Source: an uncultured Bacteroidales bacterium
Lineage (GTDB): Bacteria > Bacteroidota > Bacteroidia > Bacteroidales > Bacteroidaceae
Assembly (NCBI GenBank): GCA_902760345.1
Contig: CACWFY010000024.1
Span: 1 to 39,483, forward strand
DNA length: 39,483 bases
Reading direction: 5' to 3'
This document shows positions 22,368 to 39,455 of this stretch, piece by piece. The notes under the pieces were generated by a model. The model ran no database searches and was not told the origin of the DNA. It saw only the letters and a program-made list of their open reading frames with translations. A program made the position numbers and the translations under genes. Numbering within the stretch: position 1 is the stretch's first letter; every line of letters starts with the position of its first letter.

Positions 22368-25154
22368 ATGGGCAGGAAGTTATTTTATATTTTTACCGTT
22401 TTACTGTTTTCCCTTTCCACTGCCAGCGCAGTCAACGAGACTAAGTTGCTGTTTCCTATTAAGGGCGGCACGACGAGTGATGGAATTAAAGTCACTGAGC
22501 CTCTGATAGACGGCTTCCTGATCATGGAAAATACCAAAGAATTGAATGTCATCGAACGAAAAACTAAAGCCACCATGACATTCAACGTCACCGTTCCTGA
22601 CGGGAAAGTGGCAGTTCTTGAATACAAGGTCTTTATCATGTTAATGAAAGAAGCGGGTGTAAAGGTAAAAAGCCCTAAACTGTATTTCACCGCGAGAATG
22701 GATGACAAAGTAGTCGGAAAACATGAGAATAACAAATCCATGATCATTGATGCCAATTCAGAGGTTATCCGTATTACTTCTGGGAAAGAACACACGATTA
22801 CGCTTGAAGCCAATTTTACTGCTTCATCTAATGCACAATATTGCACCATGCAAGGTGGCATCAAGACCATGTATATCCATGTCCATCATTTCGGCGAATC
22901 GAGATTAGTGCGTCAACCTATATGTGGCCAGCCAGGTGAGACCAATTCCAAATGCAAAGTCTGTGGCATTGACAGCACGGTCTATATCGCTCCTCAATAC
23001 AAGGAGCACAGCCTGAAAAAAAGTTCTACAACCAAAAACAGTTGTTTGTCCAATGTGGGCTCAGTGACCATCTGCGAGCATTGTCCTTATACGGAAATCG
23101 AACACAATGATGAGATAACAAGTCATACATTTGACAATGACGGCGTGTGCACCGTATGTGGCCTGCGCAAGCCTAAAAGCAATGCAGCGAATTCGGTGTA
23201 CGAAGTTAACAATGCCAGTGAGATGCGTGTCCTGGCTGAGATGGTGTCGATAGGCACCATTCCAGGTAACATCGGTATTGACATCAAGGCAGACCTGGTA
23301 TTCAATAATGAAACGTCCATGCTGCCATTAGGCACCATCGAACATCCGTTCCAGGGCGTGCTCAATGGCAACGGTCACCGTATTCGTGGCATCACCAACT
23401 GCTTCCAGGGCATCGACTGTCTGGGCTTCGTGGGTGTGGCCAAGGGAACACCTCTGTCACATGCTGTCATTGCCAACCTCATCTTCGACGCCGAAAACAC
23501 CATGAGGGGTACAGCCTGCGTAGGCGGTATCGTGGGTTATGCCGAATATTGTGACATTGTGAACTGCGCCAGTTTCGGAGTATTGGAAGGCTCCAACTAT
23601 GTCGGCAGCATCGTGGGCTATGCCGACCAGCAGGTAAGCTTCCACAATTGTGCATCAGTATCCTCGATAAGGACACAAGGTCATTGGAACCCCATGGCAT
23701 GCGGTTTGCCATACGGACACATTCTGAACAGTTATGGGGCAGCTACCAACAGCTTGGATGGTCAGCCTGACGAAATGCTTACTACCACCTTCCGTCACTG
23801 TTTCACCACGATGGGCAGCGACGAGGGCCTCACTCAAGTCAGTCCTGACGTGATGTCATCATATAGCATGCTTGAGTTGCTCAACGAAGAGAGTGAGTCG
23901 CCAAGCTTCATGATGTCGGAGACCGACGCTTACCCCATTCCTGTAGTCAACAGCACCATCCAGGCAGCGCCTAATCGTTCCATTCCTACAACGTGGAAAG
24001 CCATACCGCGACGCGCCCCAATGGCAGACCTGACGGATGCTGACGATGAGGATGACGAGAAGAATTATGAGAAAGAGGTCTTCGGCGGCTATGTCGATGA
24101 GGGTACTATTGCCACATTTGGAACTTCCATAGAGGATGTCGTCAGCAAGGATTCTGTTGAGTATGCGGATTTCGACCGTACATACATTTCGACACGTAGT
24201 ATCTCTGATGAGGAACTTGAACTATTCAAACCCATGGATGGAGGCGAACTGTTAACTTTTGAGTCTTATATGCTTTCTCCCGATTCGACCTTCCTAAAAA
24301 AGACGGAATTTCTTCTTGTCTCACCAGAAAAGGTAAAGGCTGTGTCAGAGTCGATCAATGACTGGTCTGGAAGCGATGATTTCATCGACGAATACGCCAT
24401 TGCAGACGGCACCCGCACCCTGGTGTCACGTACCATCATCGAGGGAGAAGAAAACATCTTCTATCAGGAAAATATCGATGGCATCTTGAGGACGAAATGG
24501 TCCATCCAGACCGCATACGACGAGTCGGGCGATGCTACAGCCATCGAAGTGTATTCGCATAACTATAAGACGGGCGAAACCCAGCTGCAATATCGTACAA
24601 AATTCGGTCAGAGTAAGGAGGGAACAGATCAAGAAGTCGAAACTTATGTAGAATATACGGACGAGGCGACCAATACCATCCATATCCTCTTTAATTATTT
24701 GGACTCCATTACTGGTGCGGTCATCTCCCGTGAGCACTTTATTCTCGATGCCTCTACCGAGTATCCCATGCAGTTTCTTACGGAGAAAATGATTGACAAC
24801 GAGCCATATCTGACAGCTGGCATGTATTTCGTCTATGATGATGATGAGACAGATGGGCGGAAGACCCTTCTGCAGTCTGTGGTTTACGGTCCGGAAGATG
24901 CCAACAAGCCTGGCATTGATCTGCGCCCCTATCTGTATTTTGAGTATCTCGGTCTATGGGAGCCCGAGCCTTATCCTACGGCTATCAAGATACCTACAGT
25001 GGAAAAACCGTCATTGCAGAAACAACCAGATTATAATGTCTACGATATGCATGGCCGTGTGGTGCGCCGGGTGACTGACGTGCACAACCCGTTCAGCGGT
25101 CTTCCTAACGGACTCTACATCTATCAGGGTGCTAAGTACCTGAAGAGAAATTGA
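22368..25154 (+). CDS. Secreted CxxC/GLUG protein with C-terminal sorting tail
   Basis: This 928-aa protein has a signal peptide ending near TASA (about residue 21), then a beta-rich region of unknown fold (22-175). A zinc-ribbon-like segment follows (about 185-268) with KCKVCG, CEHC and HTFDNDGVCTVCG; the last element matches FDANGFCTRKGC in the previous protein. GLUG-type repeats at about 375-435 (CVGGIVGYAEYCDIVNC, YVGSIVGYADQQVSFHNC) suggest a beta-helix adhesive module. About 320 acidic, unrecognised residues follow (560-885). The C-terminus (YDMHGRVV to GLYIYQGAKYLKRN) has the layout of a type A sorting domain for the type IX secretion system. Start ATG 22368. The role is probably surface or released adhesin acting with the MACPF lipoproteins (inference from context). 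Confidence 0.78.
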   Translation: MGRKLFYIFTVLLFSLSTASAVNETKLLFPIKGGTTSDGIKVTEPLIDGFLIMENTKELNVIERKTKATMTFNVTVPDGKVAVLEYKVFIMLMKEAGVKVKSPKLYFTARMDDKVVGKHENNKSMIIDANSEVIRITSGKEHTITLEANFTASSNAQYCTMQGGIKTMYIHVHHFGESRLVRQPICGQPGETNSKCKVCGIDSTVYIAPQYKEHSLKKSSTTKNSCLSNVGSVTICEHCPYTEIEHNDEITSHTFDNDGVCTVCGLRKPKSNAANSVYEVNNASEMRVLAEMVSIGTIPGNIGIDIKADLVFNNETSMLPLGTIEHPFQGVLNGNGHRIRGITNCFQGIDCLGFVGVAKGTPLSHAVIANLIFDAENTMRGTACVGGIVGYAEYCDIVNCASFGVLEGSNYVGSIVGYADQQVSFHNCASVSSIRTQGHWNPMACGLPYGHILNSYGAATNSLDGQPDEMLTTTFRHCFTTMGSDEGLTQVSPDVMSSYSMLELLNEESESPSFMMSETDAYPIPVVNSTIQAAPNRSIPTTWKAIPRRAPMADLTDADDEDDEKNYEKEVFGGYVDEGTIATFGTSIEDVVSKDSVEYADFDRTYISTRSISDEELELFKPMDGGELLTFESYMLSPDSTFLKKTEFLLVSPEKVKAVSESINDWSGSDDFIDEYAIADGTRTLVSRTIIEGEENIFYQENIDGILRTKWSIQTAYDESGDATAIEVYSHNYKTGETQLQYRTKFGQSKEGTDQEVETYVEYTDEATNTIHILFNYLDSITGAVISREHFILDASTEYPMQFLTEKMIDNEPYLTAGMYFVYDDDETDGRKTLLQSVVYGPEDANKPGIDLRPYLYFEYLGLWEPEPYPTAIKIPTVEKPSLQKQPDYNVYDMHGRVVRRVTDVHNPFSGLPNGLYIYQGAKYLKRN

Positions 25155-25178
25155 GAAAATGAGATATTGAGAAATTGG
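25147..25178 (+). repeat. Octamer array in operon gap
   Basis: GAAATTGA, GAAAATGA, GATATTGA and GAAATTGG cover the stop codon of the 928-aa protein and end 7 nt before the next ATG (25186). Confidence 0.65.
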
Positions 25179-25185
25179 CATAAAG

Positions 25186-28100
25186 ATGGAAAAGAAACGC
25201 TTTTTACTTGCAGTGCTGCTGCTTCTCACTGTCTGTGTATGGGCAGAAGAGCCGAAGAAATATAGTCTGATGCTAAGTCCCAGCAACCCCATGGTCAATG
25301 GAAGCATTGATATTCCCGACCAGCAGGCTGCTGTAGGGTCTAGAGTGACGGTCACTTGCAAACCGGATCAAGGCTATGGCCTGTCGAGAGGCGTTTACTA
25401 TGCCCCCCGCAACGCAAATGGCGGACTTTCCGAGTCCCATTTGGCTGACAATACAAGTCACGACCCTGACGACCGTGCCAACGAGTCACAGACCTTCTCG
25501 TTCACGATGCCCGCAGCAGATGTCGAGGTGTGGGCATACTTTGTTCCTTTGCGCGAGCTGAGAATCCATCAGTCAAAAAATGCCAAAAGCAAGTTAGTGC
25601 CGACGTATACTTCAAAAGAGGTAAAGAACGACTATACTGTTGTAAAGAATATTCCCAAGAAGCCGGTCTACTTGAAGATTGAACCCGAAACAGGTTACGA
25701 ACTGGTGGATGTTGAAAAGACCAATATCGCTCCGGGGTATTACGAGAGGATGAATGATTCTATCATTAAGATATTCATGCCTACCGAGGATGTCATTATG
25801 CATGTCACTCCTATCTTCGGACAGAACCACTATGAGGTGAAGCTACCCAATGAGATGGAGCACATCCAGGCAACCGTGACCAATCTAAAGCCGAAGGCAC
25901 GCGAAGAGGTCGATCTTATACTGGTGACAGATGATGACTATATCCCTGCCAGAGTAACCATCACGGGCTGCAAGCAGTCGTGGATGGCGGGTAAACCAGA
26001 GCGACTAAAAGATGGTAAATGGAAGACCGTTTATCGTTTCAAGGTCGATTTCCAGAATGTCGATATCACTTATGGTGTTGATCAAGTACATGATTTCATC
26101 GTTACTGACACCCAAAACTCCAAACGCGTCAAGACCTACATTCCTGAGATGATTCCCGGCTACGCAGGCGTGGCACGCTCAGGACAACAAATCCCTATGG
26201 TGTTTATGATGCCTGAAAGCTTCAGCGTCAACTACAATACACAAGGAGCGTCCGAGACTCCGTTGGTTTACCATAATGCCCTGAAAAACAGTTTTGCTGA
26301 TCAGGGTATGGATGGTTGGCACGACACCACTGTAGATGATGGCAAGAGACTTCCCGTCATGGTGTTTACCGATTCCGTCGGTAATAAGTATTGGCGTACT
26401 AGTGGGGTCAACAGTATGTCGCAAACGGTGGACCTTACCAAGTTCTCTTTCCCCCCCAGTGCCAAGCAGAATGGCCGTTTGAATGTGGCAGCCATTGCCA
26501 GCATTAATCCCTGCAATGCCCGCAGTGCAAAGGTCAGTATTGAGGCTACCGGTAATGGCAACACCGAGACCCTGGTCGTTGCCGACCCGTCAGGGAAGGA
26601 GAAAGACTGGATTACCGAGCTCAAGGTGGGCACGGTCAGTGCCACTGCTACCGAGATGAAGTTGCAAGTTGAGGCTACTGCCGACGACGAGAATAAGCGC
26701 AGCTACGAAGGTCCGATGTTCGACGACCTCTGTCTGTTGCTGCCCACGGATGGTCAGTCTATCAAAAACGAAGACGTGCTGATCTTCAAAATGGGCGATA
26801 ACGACATCACCATCGACTATACACCCTCTGGCAGCGAAGGCACGGTAAGCGTCGTCAAGACAGACCATGCCAATCTGACGCTACTCAATACGGCCACTGG
26901 CGAAGAGGGCGAAAGCGTCAAGGCCATGACCGATGATGTCATCCTCATCACAGGCAAGGCTGATGACGGCTATGCCGTCTATGAGCTGTCGTGTGCTGCT
27001 CCTGACGAGGAGAGCAATGCGAGAGCTTCTCATCGTGCCTATGTAGCATGGGATGACGACGAGCCTGAAATCCTCGAGCCCGACTCCGTTAACGTGGCTG
27101 CCAATAAGACCTTCTTCCATTACGTCAAGTCAGATGATGACGACATCGCCATCACGCCCACTGTTGACAAGCAGCAAGTGATGCTGGAGAACTATTACGG
27201 TGGCAAGATTGCGGTCGATAACGAGTCTGCGAAAAAGGGTGAGACGGTGGTTGTCACGGTCACGCCCAAAGCCGGTTGCCAATTGAAGCAAATCAGGACC
27301 ATCCCTGCCAACGCAGCACAATTCACCGAGGTGCAGGTAGATAAAAATACGGGTGCTGGCACTTATTCTTTTGTCATGCCAGGCGCTTACATCACGTTGA
27401 AAGGCGAATTTATCGTGCCCATCACTACTGCGCAGCAGGTAGACAGCATCTCCAATCAGTGTGGAACGTTCCGTCTCGATAACGACCTCGACCTGGGTAA
27501 CCTGTGGGACAATAAGAAGATTACACTCATAGGCGATTTCGACGGTAACGGCCATCGCATCACCTACGGAGGTAATACCAGCCTCTTCCAAACCGTCTCC
27601 CCCAAAGGCTCCGTTCGCCATCTCTATGTCAACGCGAATGTGAAGGGAATTGTCATTGGAGAAGCCAGTGACGACTATATGGGTGGCATTTGCATGAAAA
27701 ACAATGGTGTCATCGAAGACTGCGTGGTCAGCGGCTCTGTGAAGAACGAGCGACCAGCTTCCTTCGTCGGTGGTGTTGCCGGACTCAACGGCGCCAATAA
27801 GAAGGGAGGCACCATCGCCTATTGCCACGTTCTCTGCGACGGTTTGGAAGCCGCTGGCACGTCGTTTGGCGTAGCCCGTCAGGAAAAACATGCCGTCATC
27901 AGGGACAACGTCTTCAGTGGTATGTTTGTCAGTGGCGACAGACTTTCCTATATGATTTGTAACGACCAGGACAGCGTCACCATCGAGCGCAATTACTATG
28001 TTCCCAGTGCAGGCAATTCAAGAGCGGTGCTCTGCAAGGGTGTGTCAGCGGCCACGTCTGCCATTCTGGCTGACGCACTCAAGAATGTGCCTAAGACCTG

Positions 28101-30492
28101 CTACGTCTTTACTGCCAGCATCAAGAGCAAGTACATAGGCGGCAATGACATCAAGTTCGCCGAGACGACCAACGTCACAGTGGAGAGCCTCTCGACAGAG
28201 ACGGCTAATGCCGGCACCGTGGTCACCGCATCCGTGAGCGTTTCAGGCAACAACCACCTGGAGAGCATTACCATCGCGGCACCTGACGGTAGCGACGCCT
28301 TCCAGTGCCCGTTCACCGACAATACTGAGAATGTCTATACCTTCTCGTTCACGATGCCCGCTCATGAAGTGCTCATCACTCCGCAGGTCAAGGAGGGCAG
28401 ATTCATCTATACCGCTACCCAGTTTGAGAAAATCAATGACAGGGAAGGTATCTTCTATCTGGCAAGAGATATTGACCTGAACAATTGGGGAAAGAATAGG
28501 GCCATCAGTCTGAAGGGTACCTTCCATGGTGGCGGTCACACCATCCGATACCACGAAGAGGGTACCTCCCTGGGGTTGTTCAGCAGAATCCGTGAGGGTG
28601 CACTGCTCGAGGGACTGCGTGTTGTCGGCATCGTAGAGTCCAGTGAGAACTGCGCCGGTATCGCCTACGAGAACTGGGGCACCATCCGTGACTGTCATTT
28701 CTGTGGCCAAATTACGAGGTTAGAGGGCAACCGTCCCAGAAAGAACCGTATTGCAGCGCTTGTCTATAGTAATGCAGGCAGCTCCAGCCTCGTTGACCAC
28801 TGTTCTGCCACGGGCATACTGAGCAACTCTGCTAATCAGACGGTTGTTAACAACTGTCCGCTGTACGCTGTCAGCGATAAAGCGAAGATGAAAGACTGCG
28901 TATGGATTGGTGCTGCTCTGACGGCAGAGCAATACCAGCAGCTGCTGCAGAGTGCTCAGGCCATGCTCAACGACTATCCAGTCTGTGCTCAGGGCATTCT
29001 CGACAGGATTGATGCCCGCGTCATCACAGGTAGCCATAGCCAGACGGTGCCCTATGGGCAGACGCTGGCCGAACTCACCATCACCGATGGCGAGCCGTTT
29101 GTCTGTACCAGTGACGTGCAGGTCAATCGCGTTGTCTATAAGCGTAAAGCCACGAAGAACCTCGAGGAGTGGGTACTGCCGTTTGCATTCACTCAGATTG
29201 CCGGCGATGGCCAGTTCACCTACCATGAGGCGGTAGAAAATAACAACATGCCAGACATTGGATCTGCCCATCCGTTGACGCTTAGCAATACGCCGCAGTC
29301 CGTCAACTATACGTTCAACCAGCCCTGGCTGGTCAGCAATGGCGAAGACGGTGAGGAAAGGACATACGTGCTGAGCAACGCCGACGGCAGCCCCATCACC
29401 ATCAAGGCAACCAACGACCATCGCGTCGCACGCTATAAGTCCATTATGGATATAGGCAGTTTCTTTGCCGCCTACGACACCATTCCTGCCAAGACTGTCA
29501 GCGATGAGCTCATGTACGCATGGAATGGCACTCAGCAGGAGTTTGTCCTTTCCAACGGCTCCACCTCCATCCTGCCCAACCGCTTCTACCTGCAGTTCTA
29601 CAACACGACTTCCAAGAAGTTCGTCAAGTATTCGCAAACCCAGTGGGCCAAGATGGAAAATGCTACCCCCAGCACACAAGCCAAGGCATCGCGTCGCCTC
29701 GCTGCGGCAGTAGCCGACGGCTGGCAGCCCATCTTCCTCGATCCGCGTCAGCCACAGAGCATCACGGCTCGTATGCTCGACTACTACGATGTGGCTTATC
29801 TCGCTGACATCCGTGGCGAGGTGCTCGACGAAGAGGATGACGAACCATTGTCTGTCGTATCGCTTGTCTATATTATGGCCGACGATCGTATGGATCTGCC
29901 GGCAGCACTCCCCTTGTTGGTACGTGCCAAGCGTTCCGATGCTGAGCCGCTGGTCGATGCCAAGACCGGTGCAGAGCTTGAGGAGTTGCTCATGAAGATG
30001 ATGGAGGAGGAAGATGAAACCGACGAGGGCTATGATGAGGGCTATGACGAGGACTATGATGACGAGGATGCCCTCGACATACCACACTACTGGTGTGCCT
30101 CGTTCGACAACCGTCTCGACATCTGGCAGCTGCCGGCTCCTGAGCGCTATGCTGATTTGGCAGAATACGGCTGCATGATGTTCAACGACAACTCCTACGA
30201 CCAGTCGTTTGTCTATGCTACTGCCAACGACACCCGTAGCACGTCACCCATGAGCTATTGCATCACGCTGCTCAATGCCAAGACCTACGAACTCCTTCCC
30301 CTCTTAGGCGACCGTGTATGCGTAGAGTTCCTCGTGCCGGCAGAAACAACGGGAGTTAACGACGCTACGCGTCTAAATGATAAAGGACAAATGATAAATG
30401 ATAAAGTCATCTATAACCTCAGCGGACAGCGTGTCAGCAAGCCCACAAAGGGGCTCTACATCGTGAATGGTCGCAAGATGATTAAAAAATAA
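25186..30492 (+). CDS. Large secreted InlB-like/GLUG repeat protein with sorting tail (1768 aa)
   Basis: The signal peptide ends near CVWAE (residue 21). An InlB-B-like domain (about 25-130) has the hallmark ending SFTMPAADVEVWAYF. This kind of domain returns at about 668-745 (SFVMPGAYITLKGEF) and 998-1075 (SFTMPAHEVLITP). Each of the later two is followed by a segment starting like TAQQVDSI/TATQFEKI and then GLUG repeats (about 785-910 and 1080-1220). The unit InlB-like plus GLUG is therefore duplicated. Near residues 1605-1632 lies an acidic stretch with tandem EGYDEGYDEDYDDE. The C-terminus (YNLSGQRV to GLYIVNGRKMIKK) looks like a type IX sorting tail and is preceded by a linker encoded by heptamers. 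The likely role is adhesin or scaffold. A long antisense frame here is a codon-bias shadow. Confidence 0.8.
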   Translation: MEKKRFLLAVLLLLTVCVWAEEPKKYSLMLSPSNPMVNGSIDIPDQQAAVGSRVTVTCKPDQGYGLSRGVYYAPRNANGGLSESHLADNTSHDPDDRANESQTFSFTMPAADVEVWAYFVPLRELRIHQSKNAKSKLVPTYTSKEVKNDYTVVKNIPKKPVYLKIEPETGYELVDVEKTNIAPGYYERMNDSIIKIFMPTEDVIMHVTPIFGQNHYEVKLPNEMEHIQATVTNLKPKAREEVDLILVTDDDYIPARVTITGCKQSWMAGKPERLKDGKWKTVYRFKVDFQNVDITYGVDQVHDFIVTDTQNSKRVKTYIPEMIPGYAGVARSGQQIPMVFMMPESFSVNYNTQGASETPLVYHNALKNSFADQGMDGWHDTTVDDGKRLPVMVFTDSVGNKYWRTSGVNSMSQTVDLTKFSFPPSAKQNGRLNVAAIASINPCNARSAKVSIEATGNGNTETLVVADPSGKEKDWITELKVGTVSATATEMKLQVEATADDENKRSYEGPMFDDLCLLLPTDGQSIKNEDVLIFKMGDNDITIDYTPSGSEGTVSVVKTDHANLTLLNTATGEEGESVKAMTDDVILITGKADDGYAVYELSCAAPDEESNARASHRAYVAWDDDEPEILEPDSVNVAANKTFFHYVKSDDDDIAITPTVDKQQVMLENYYGGKIAVDNESAKKGETVVVTVTPKAGCQLKQIRTIPANAAQFTEVQVDKNTGAGTYSFVMPGAYITLKGEFIVPITTAQQVDSISNQCGTFRLDNDLDLGNLWDNKKITLIGDFDGNGHRITYGGNTSLFQTVSPKGSVRHLYVNANVKGIVIGEASDDYMGGICMKNNGVIEDCVVSGSVKNERPASFVGGVAGLNGANKKGGTIAYCHVLCDGLEAAGTSFGVARQEKHAVIRDNVFSGMFVSGDRLSYMICNDQDSVTIERNYYVPSAGNSRAVLCKGVSAATSAILADALKNVPKTCYVFTASIKSKYIGGNDIKFAETTNVTVESLSTETANAGTVVTASVSVSGNNHLESITIAAPDGSDAFQCPFTDNTENVYTFSFTMPAHEVLITPQVKEGRFIYTATQFEKINDREGIFYLARDIDLNNWGKNRAISLKGTFHGGGHTIRYHEEGTSLGLFSRIREGALLEGLRVVGIVESSENCAGIAYENWGTIRDCHFCGQITRLEGNRPRKNRIAALVYSNAGSSSLVDHCSATGILSNSANQTVVNNCPLYAVSDKAKMKDCVWIGAALTAEQYQQLLQSAQAMLNDYPVCAQGILDRIDARVITGSHSQTVPYGQTLAELTITDGEPFVCTSDVQVNRVVYKRKATKNLEEWVLPFAFTQIAGDGQFTYHEAVENNNMPDIGSAHPLTLSNTPQSVNYTFNQPWLVSNGEDGEERTYVLSNADGSPITIKATNDHRVARYKSIMDIGSFFAAYDTIPAKTVSDELMYAWNGTQQEFVLSNGSTSILPNRFYLQFYNTTSKKFVKYSQTQWAKMENATPSTQAKASRRLAAAVADGWQPIFLDPRQPQSITARMLDYYDVAYLADIRGEVLDEEDDEPLSVVSLVYIMADDRMDLPAALPLLVRAKRSDAEPLVDAKTGAELEELLMKMMEEEDETDEGYDEGYDEDYDDEDALDIPHYWCASFDNRLDIWQLPAPERYADLAEYGCMMFNDNSYDQSFVYATANDTRSTSPMSYCITLLNAKTYELLPLLGDRVCVEFLVPAETTGVNDATRLNDKGQMINDKVIYNLSGQRVSKPTKGLYIVNGRKMIKK
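30375..30409 (+). repeat. Heptamer array encoding the linker before a sorting tail
   Basis: AAATGAT, AAAGGAC, AAATGAT, AAATGAT and AAAGTCA encode NDKGQMINDK directly upstream of the C-terminal YNLSGQRV tail of the 1768-aa protein. Confidence 0.85.
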
Positions 30493-30522
30493 CAAAATAG
30501 CCCAATTGGACAATCAATTGTT

Positions 30523-30550
30523 AAATAGTAAATGGTCAAATTGTAAATTA
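30523..30550 (+). repeat. AT-rich leader repeat before the giant adhesin
   Basis: This 28-bp segment, beginning AAATAGTAAATGGTCAAAT, differs at one base from 788-815. It ends 2 nt before the ATG at 30553. It is part of a heptamer-like array starting near 30515. Confidence 0.8.
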
Positions 30551-30552
30551 CA

Positions 30553-38589
<8,037 letters not shown>

Positions 38590-38595
38590 GAGACA

Positions 38596-38790
38596 ATGAA
38601 GAAGAAAATATATCAACGCCCCATCATGCAGGAACTGCTCATCAGCAGAGCAGTTTCCCTGCTGTCAGGTTCTAACCCCTATTTAAAAGAGGGGGAAACA
38701 GGAAACGGTGGCCCCATAGACACCAACAATCCGGTGGGCAGCGGCCTGAGCCGCGAGTTCGACGACTTCGACGACGACTTCGACTTCTAA
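38596..38790 (+). CDS. Small protein (64 aa) with acidic Phe/Asp tail, end of MACPF operon
   Basis: The peptide starts MKKKIYQRPIMQELLI, has a short hydrophobic stretch ending LLSGS, a polar Gly/Asn/Pro middle and the tail FDDFDDDFDF. It begins 6 nt after the giant adhesin and precedes the operon terminator, so it is very likely co-transcribed and translated. Short proteins with an MKKxYxxPxM start and an LLSGS-like element are, from memory, common near secreted-protein genes in Prevotella, without a known role. It has no conventional signal peptide. Options include a secretion-associated peptide, a precursor peptide cut after the LLSGS region, or a regulator. None is supported further by sequence. 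Confidence 0.7.
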   Translation: MKKKIYQRPIMQELLISRAVSLLSGSNPYLKEGETGNGGPIDTNNPVGSGLSREFDDFDDDFDF

Positions 38791-38820
38791 AGAAATTAGT
38801 AAATTTCACTTTCTAACTAC

Positions 38821-38867
38821 CCGCCGAGACTCCCAGTGTGAGGGGTCCCGGCGGAATCTGTTTTGTT
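38821..38867 (+). terminator. Strong intrinsic terminator of the MACPF/adhesin operon
   Basis: CCGCCG (38821-38826) pairs with CGGCGG (38849-38854). After one mismatch the stem continues as GACTCC with GGGGTC, giving about 12 pairs around a short loop, followed by a T-rich stretch (TCTGTTTTGTT). It lies 31 nt after the last stop codon. Confidence 0.8.
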
Positions 38868-39042
38868 AATGTACACACGACGTTGTGGTCAGTGAGGTGC
38901 AGGTTCTTGATGTGCTTCTGCACCTCGAACTTGTCCTCCGACTCCGCTCCTCGGCTCGACAGGCCTGCCTTGAAGCAGCCGATGCCGTCCAGTTGTCTTG
39001 CTGGAGGTAGTACTCCATCGTCAGATTGGTGTTAACTGCCAT
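38867..39042 (-). pseudogene. Remnant of an HU-like DNA-binding protein gene
   Basis: From an ATG at 39042 (minus strand) the first frame reads MAVNTNLTMEYYLQQ and then becomes meaningless. From about 38997 another frame reads LDGIGCFKAGLSSRGAESED and continues to about 38867 (VQKHIKNLHLTDHNVV). The latter resembles the C-terminal DNA-binding strand region of Bacteroidetes HU-like (HU-HIG) proteins. Start and end are thus out of frame and too close together for an intact protein of 120-160 aa. An internal deletion is the simplest explanation. A consensus promoter remains upstream. The family assignment is from motif resemblance only. Confidence 0.45.
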
Positions 39043-39103
39043 AGTTGTTGTGTGTTTTAAATGGTAAATAGATTATTGTTTCTCTCGAACTTGAATTACA
39101 CTG

Positions 39104-39135
39104 CAAAGATACTACATTTTCCGGTCGATTCCAAG
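39104..39135 (-). promoter_or_regulatory. Promoter upstream of the HU-like remnant
   Basis: On the minus strand a TATCTTTG -7 box (39104-39111) with a 20-bp spacer is preceded by CTTG (39132-39135) as an imperfect -33. It lies 61 nt before the remnant's ATG, so the decayed gene may still be transcribed. Confidence 0.55.
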
Positions 39136-39158
39136 GTTTTCCCCTACGGCGTGCTATA

Positions 39159-39363
39159 CTAAATCTCTTTCTGCCGCTGTTCCACCTGCTGCAGAATGTA
39201 TCGCTGGCGCATACGGCGACCATAGAGCTCCCACCAGCAGCTGCTCGTAGCCAGGTTCGTTACTGATGCCGAGGCGCTCGGCGGTGATGCTTCGGGTGAA
39301 CTCGCCCAGCCGGAAGTGTGGCGACAGGCGCAGGTTCGGATTATAATAATGTTGGTTATTCAT
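39159..39363 (-). pseudogene. Truncated and frameshifted M15-peptidase-like gene fragment
   Basis: The minus-strand frame from 39363 starts MNNQHYYNPNLRLSPHFRLG and continues EFTRSITAERLGISNEPGYE. This resembles the N-terminus of small M15-type D-Ala-D-Ala carboxypeptidase-like proteins, with the HF-x-LGE-T pattern. After about 42 residues the frame loses sense. A second frame (WWELYGRRMRQRYILQQVEQ) runs to a stop at 39159-39161. No catalytic His or Asp residues of M15 enzymes remain. In Bacteroidetes such genes often sit beside HU-like genes, which fits the neighbouring remnant. The family call is tentative. Confidence 0.4.
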
Positions 39364-39428
39364 GTTGTTTGGTCTTTTTTGTTTGGGTTAATTGAAATAG
39401 TACACAATAGGGTCGGTTCCGCTGTGTA

Positions 39429-39455
39429 CATGGGACACATGGGACACTTGGGACA
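39429..39455 (+). repeat. Nonanucleotide array in terminal non-coding stretch
   Basis: Three 9-mers, CATGGGACA, CATGGGACA and CTTGGGACA, lie in the gene-free end of the window (39364-39483). Nothing else is recognisable in that stretch. Confidence 0.6.

Noticed and set aside
28720-30087. Long (455-aa) minus-strand open frame inside the 1768-aa protein gene
   Set aside because: The plus strand encodes coherent secreted domains throughout this stretch. The antisense product has no recognisable domain and is a codon-usage shadow.
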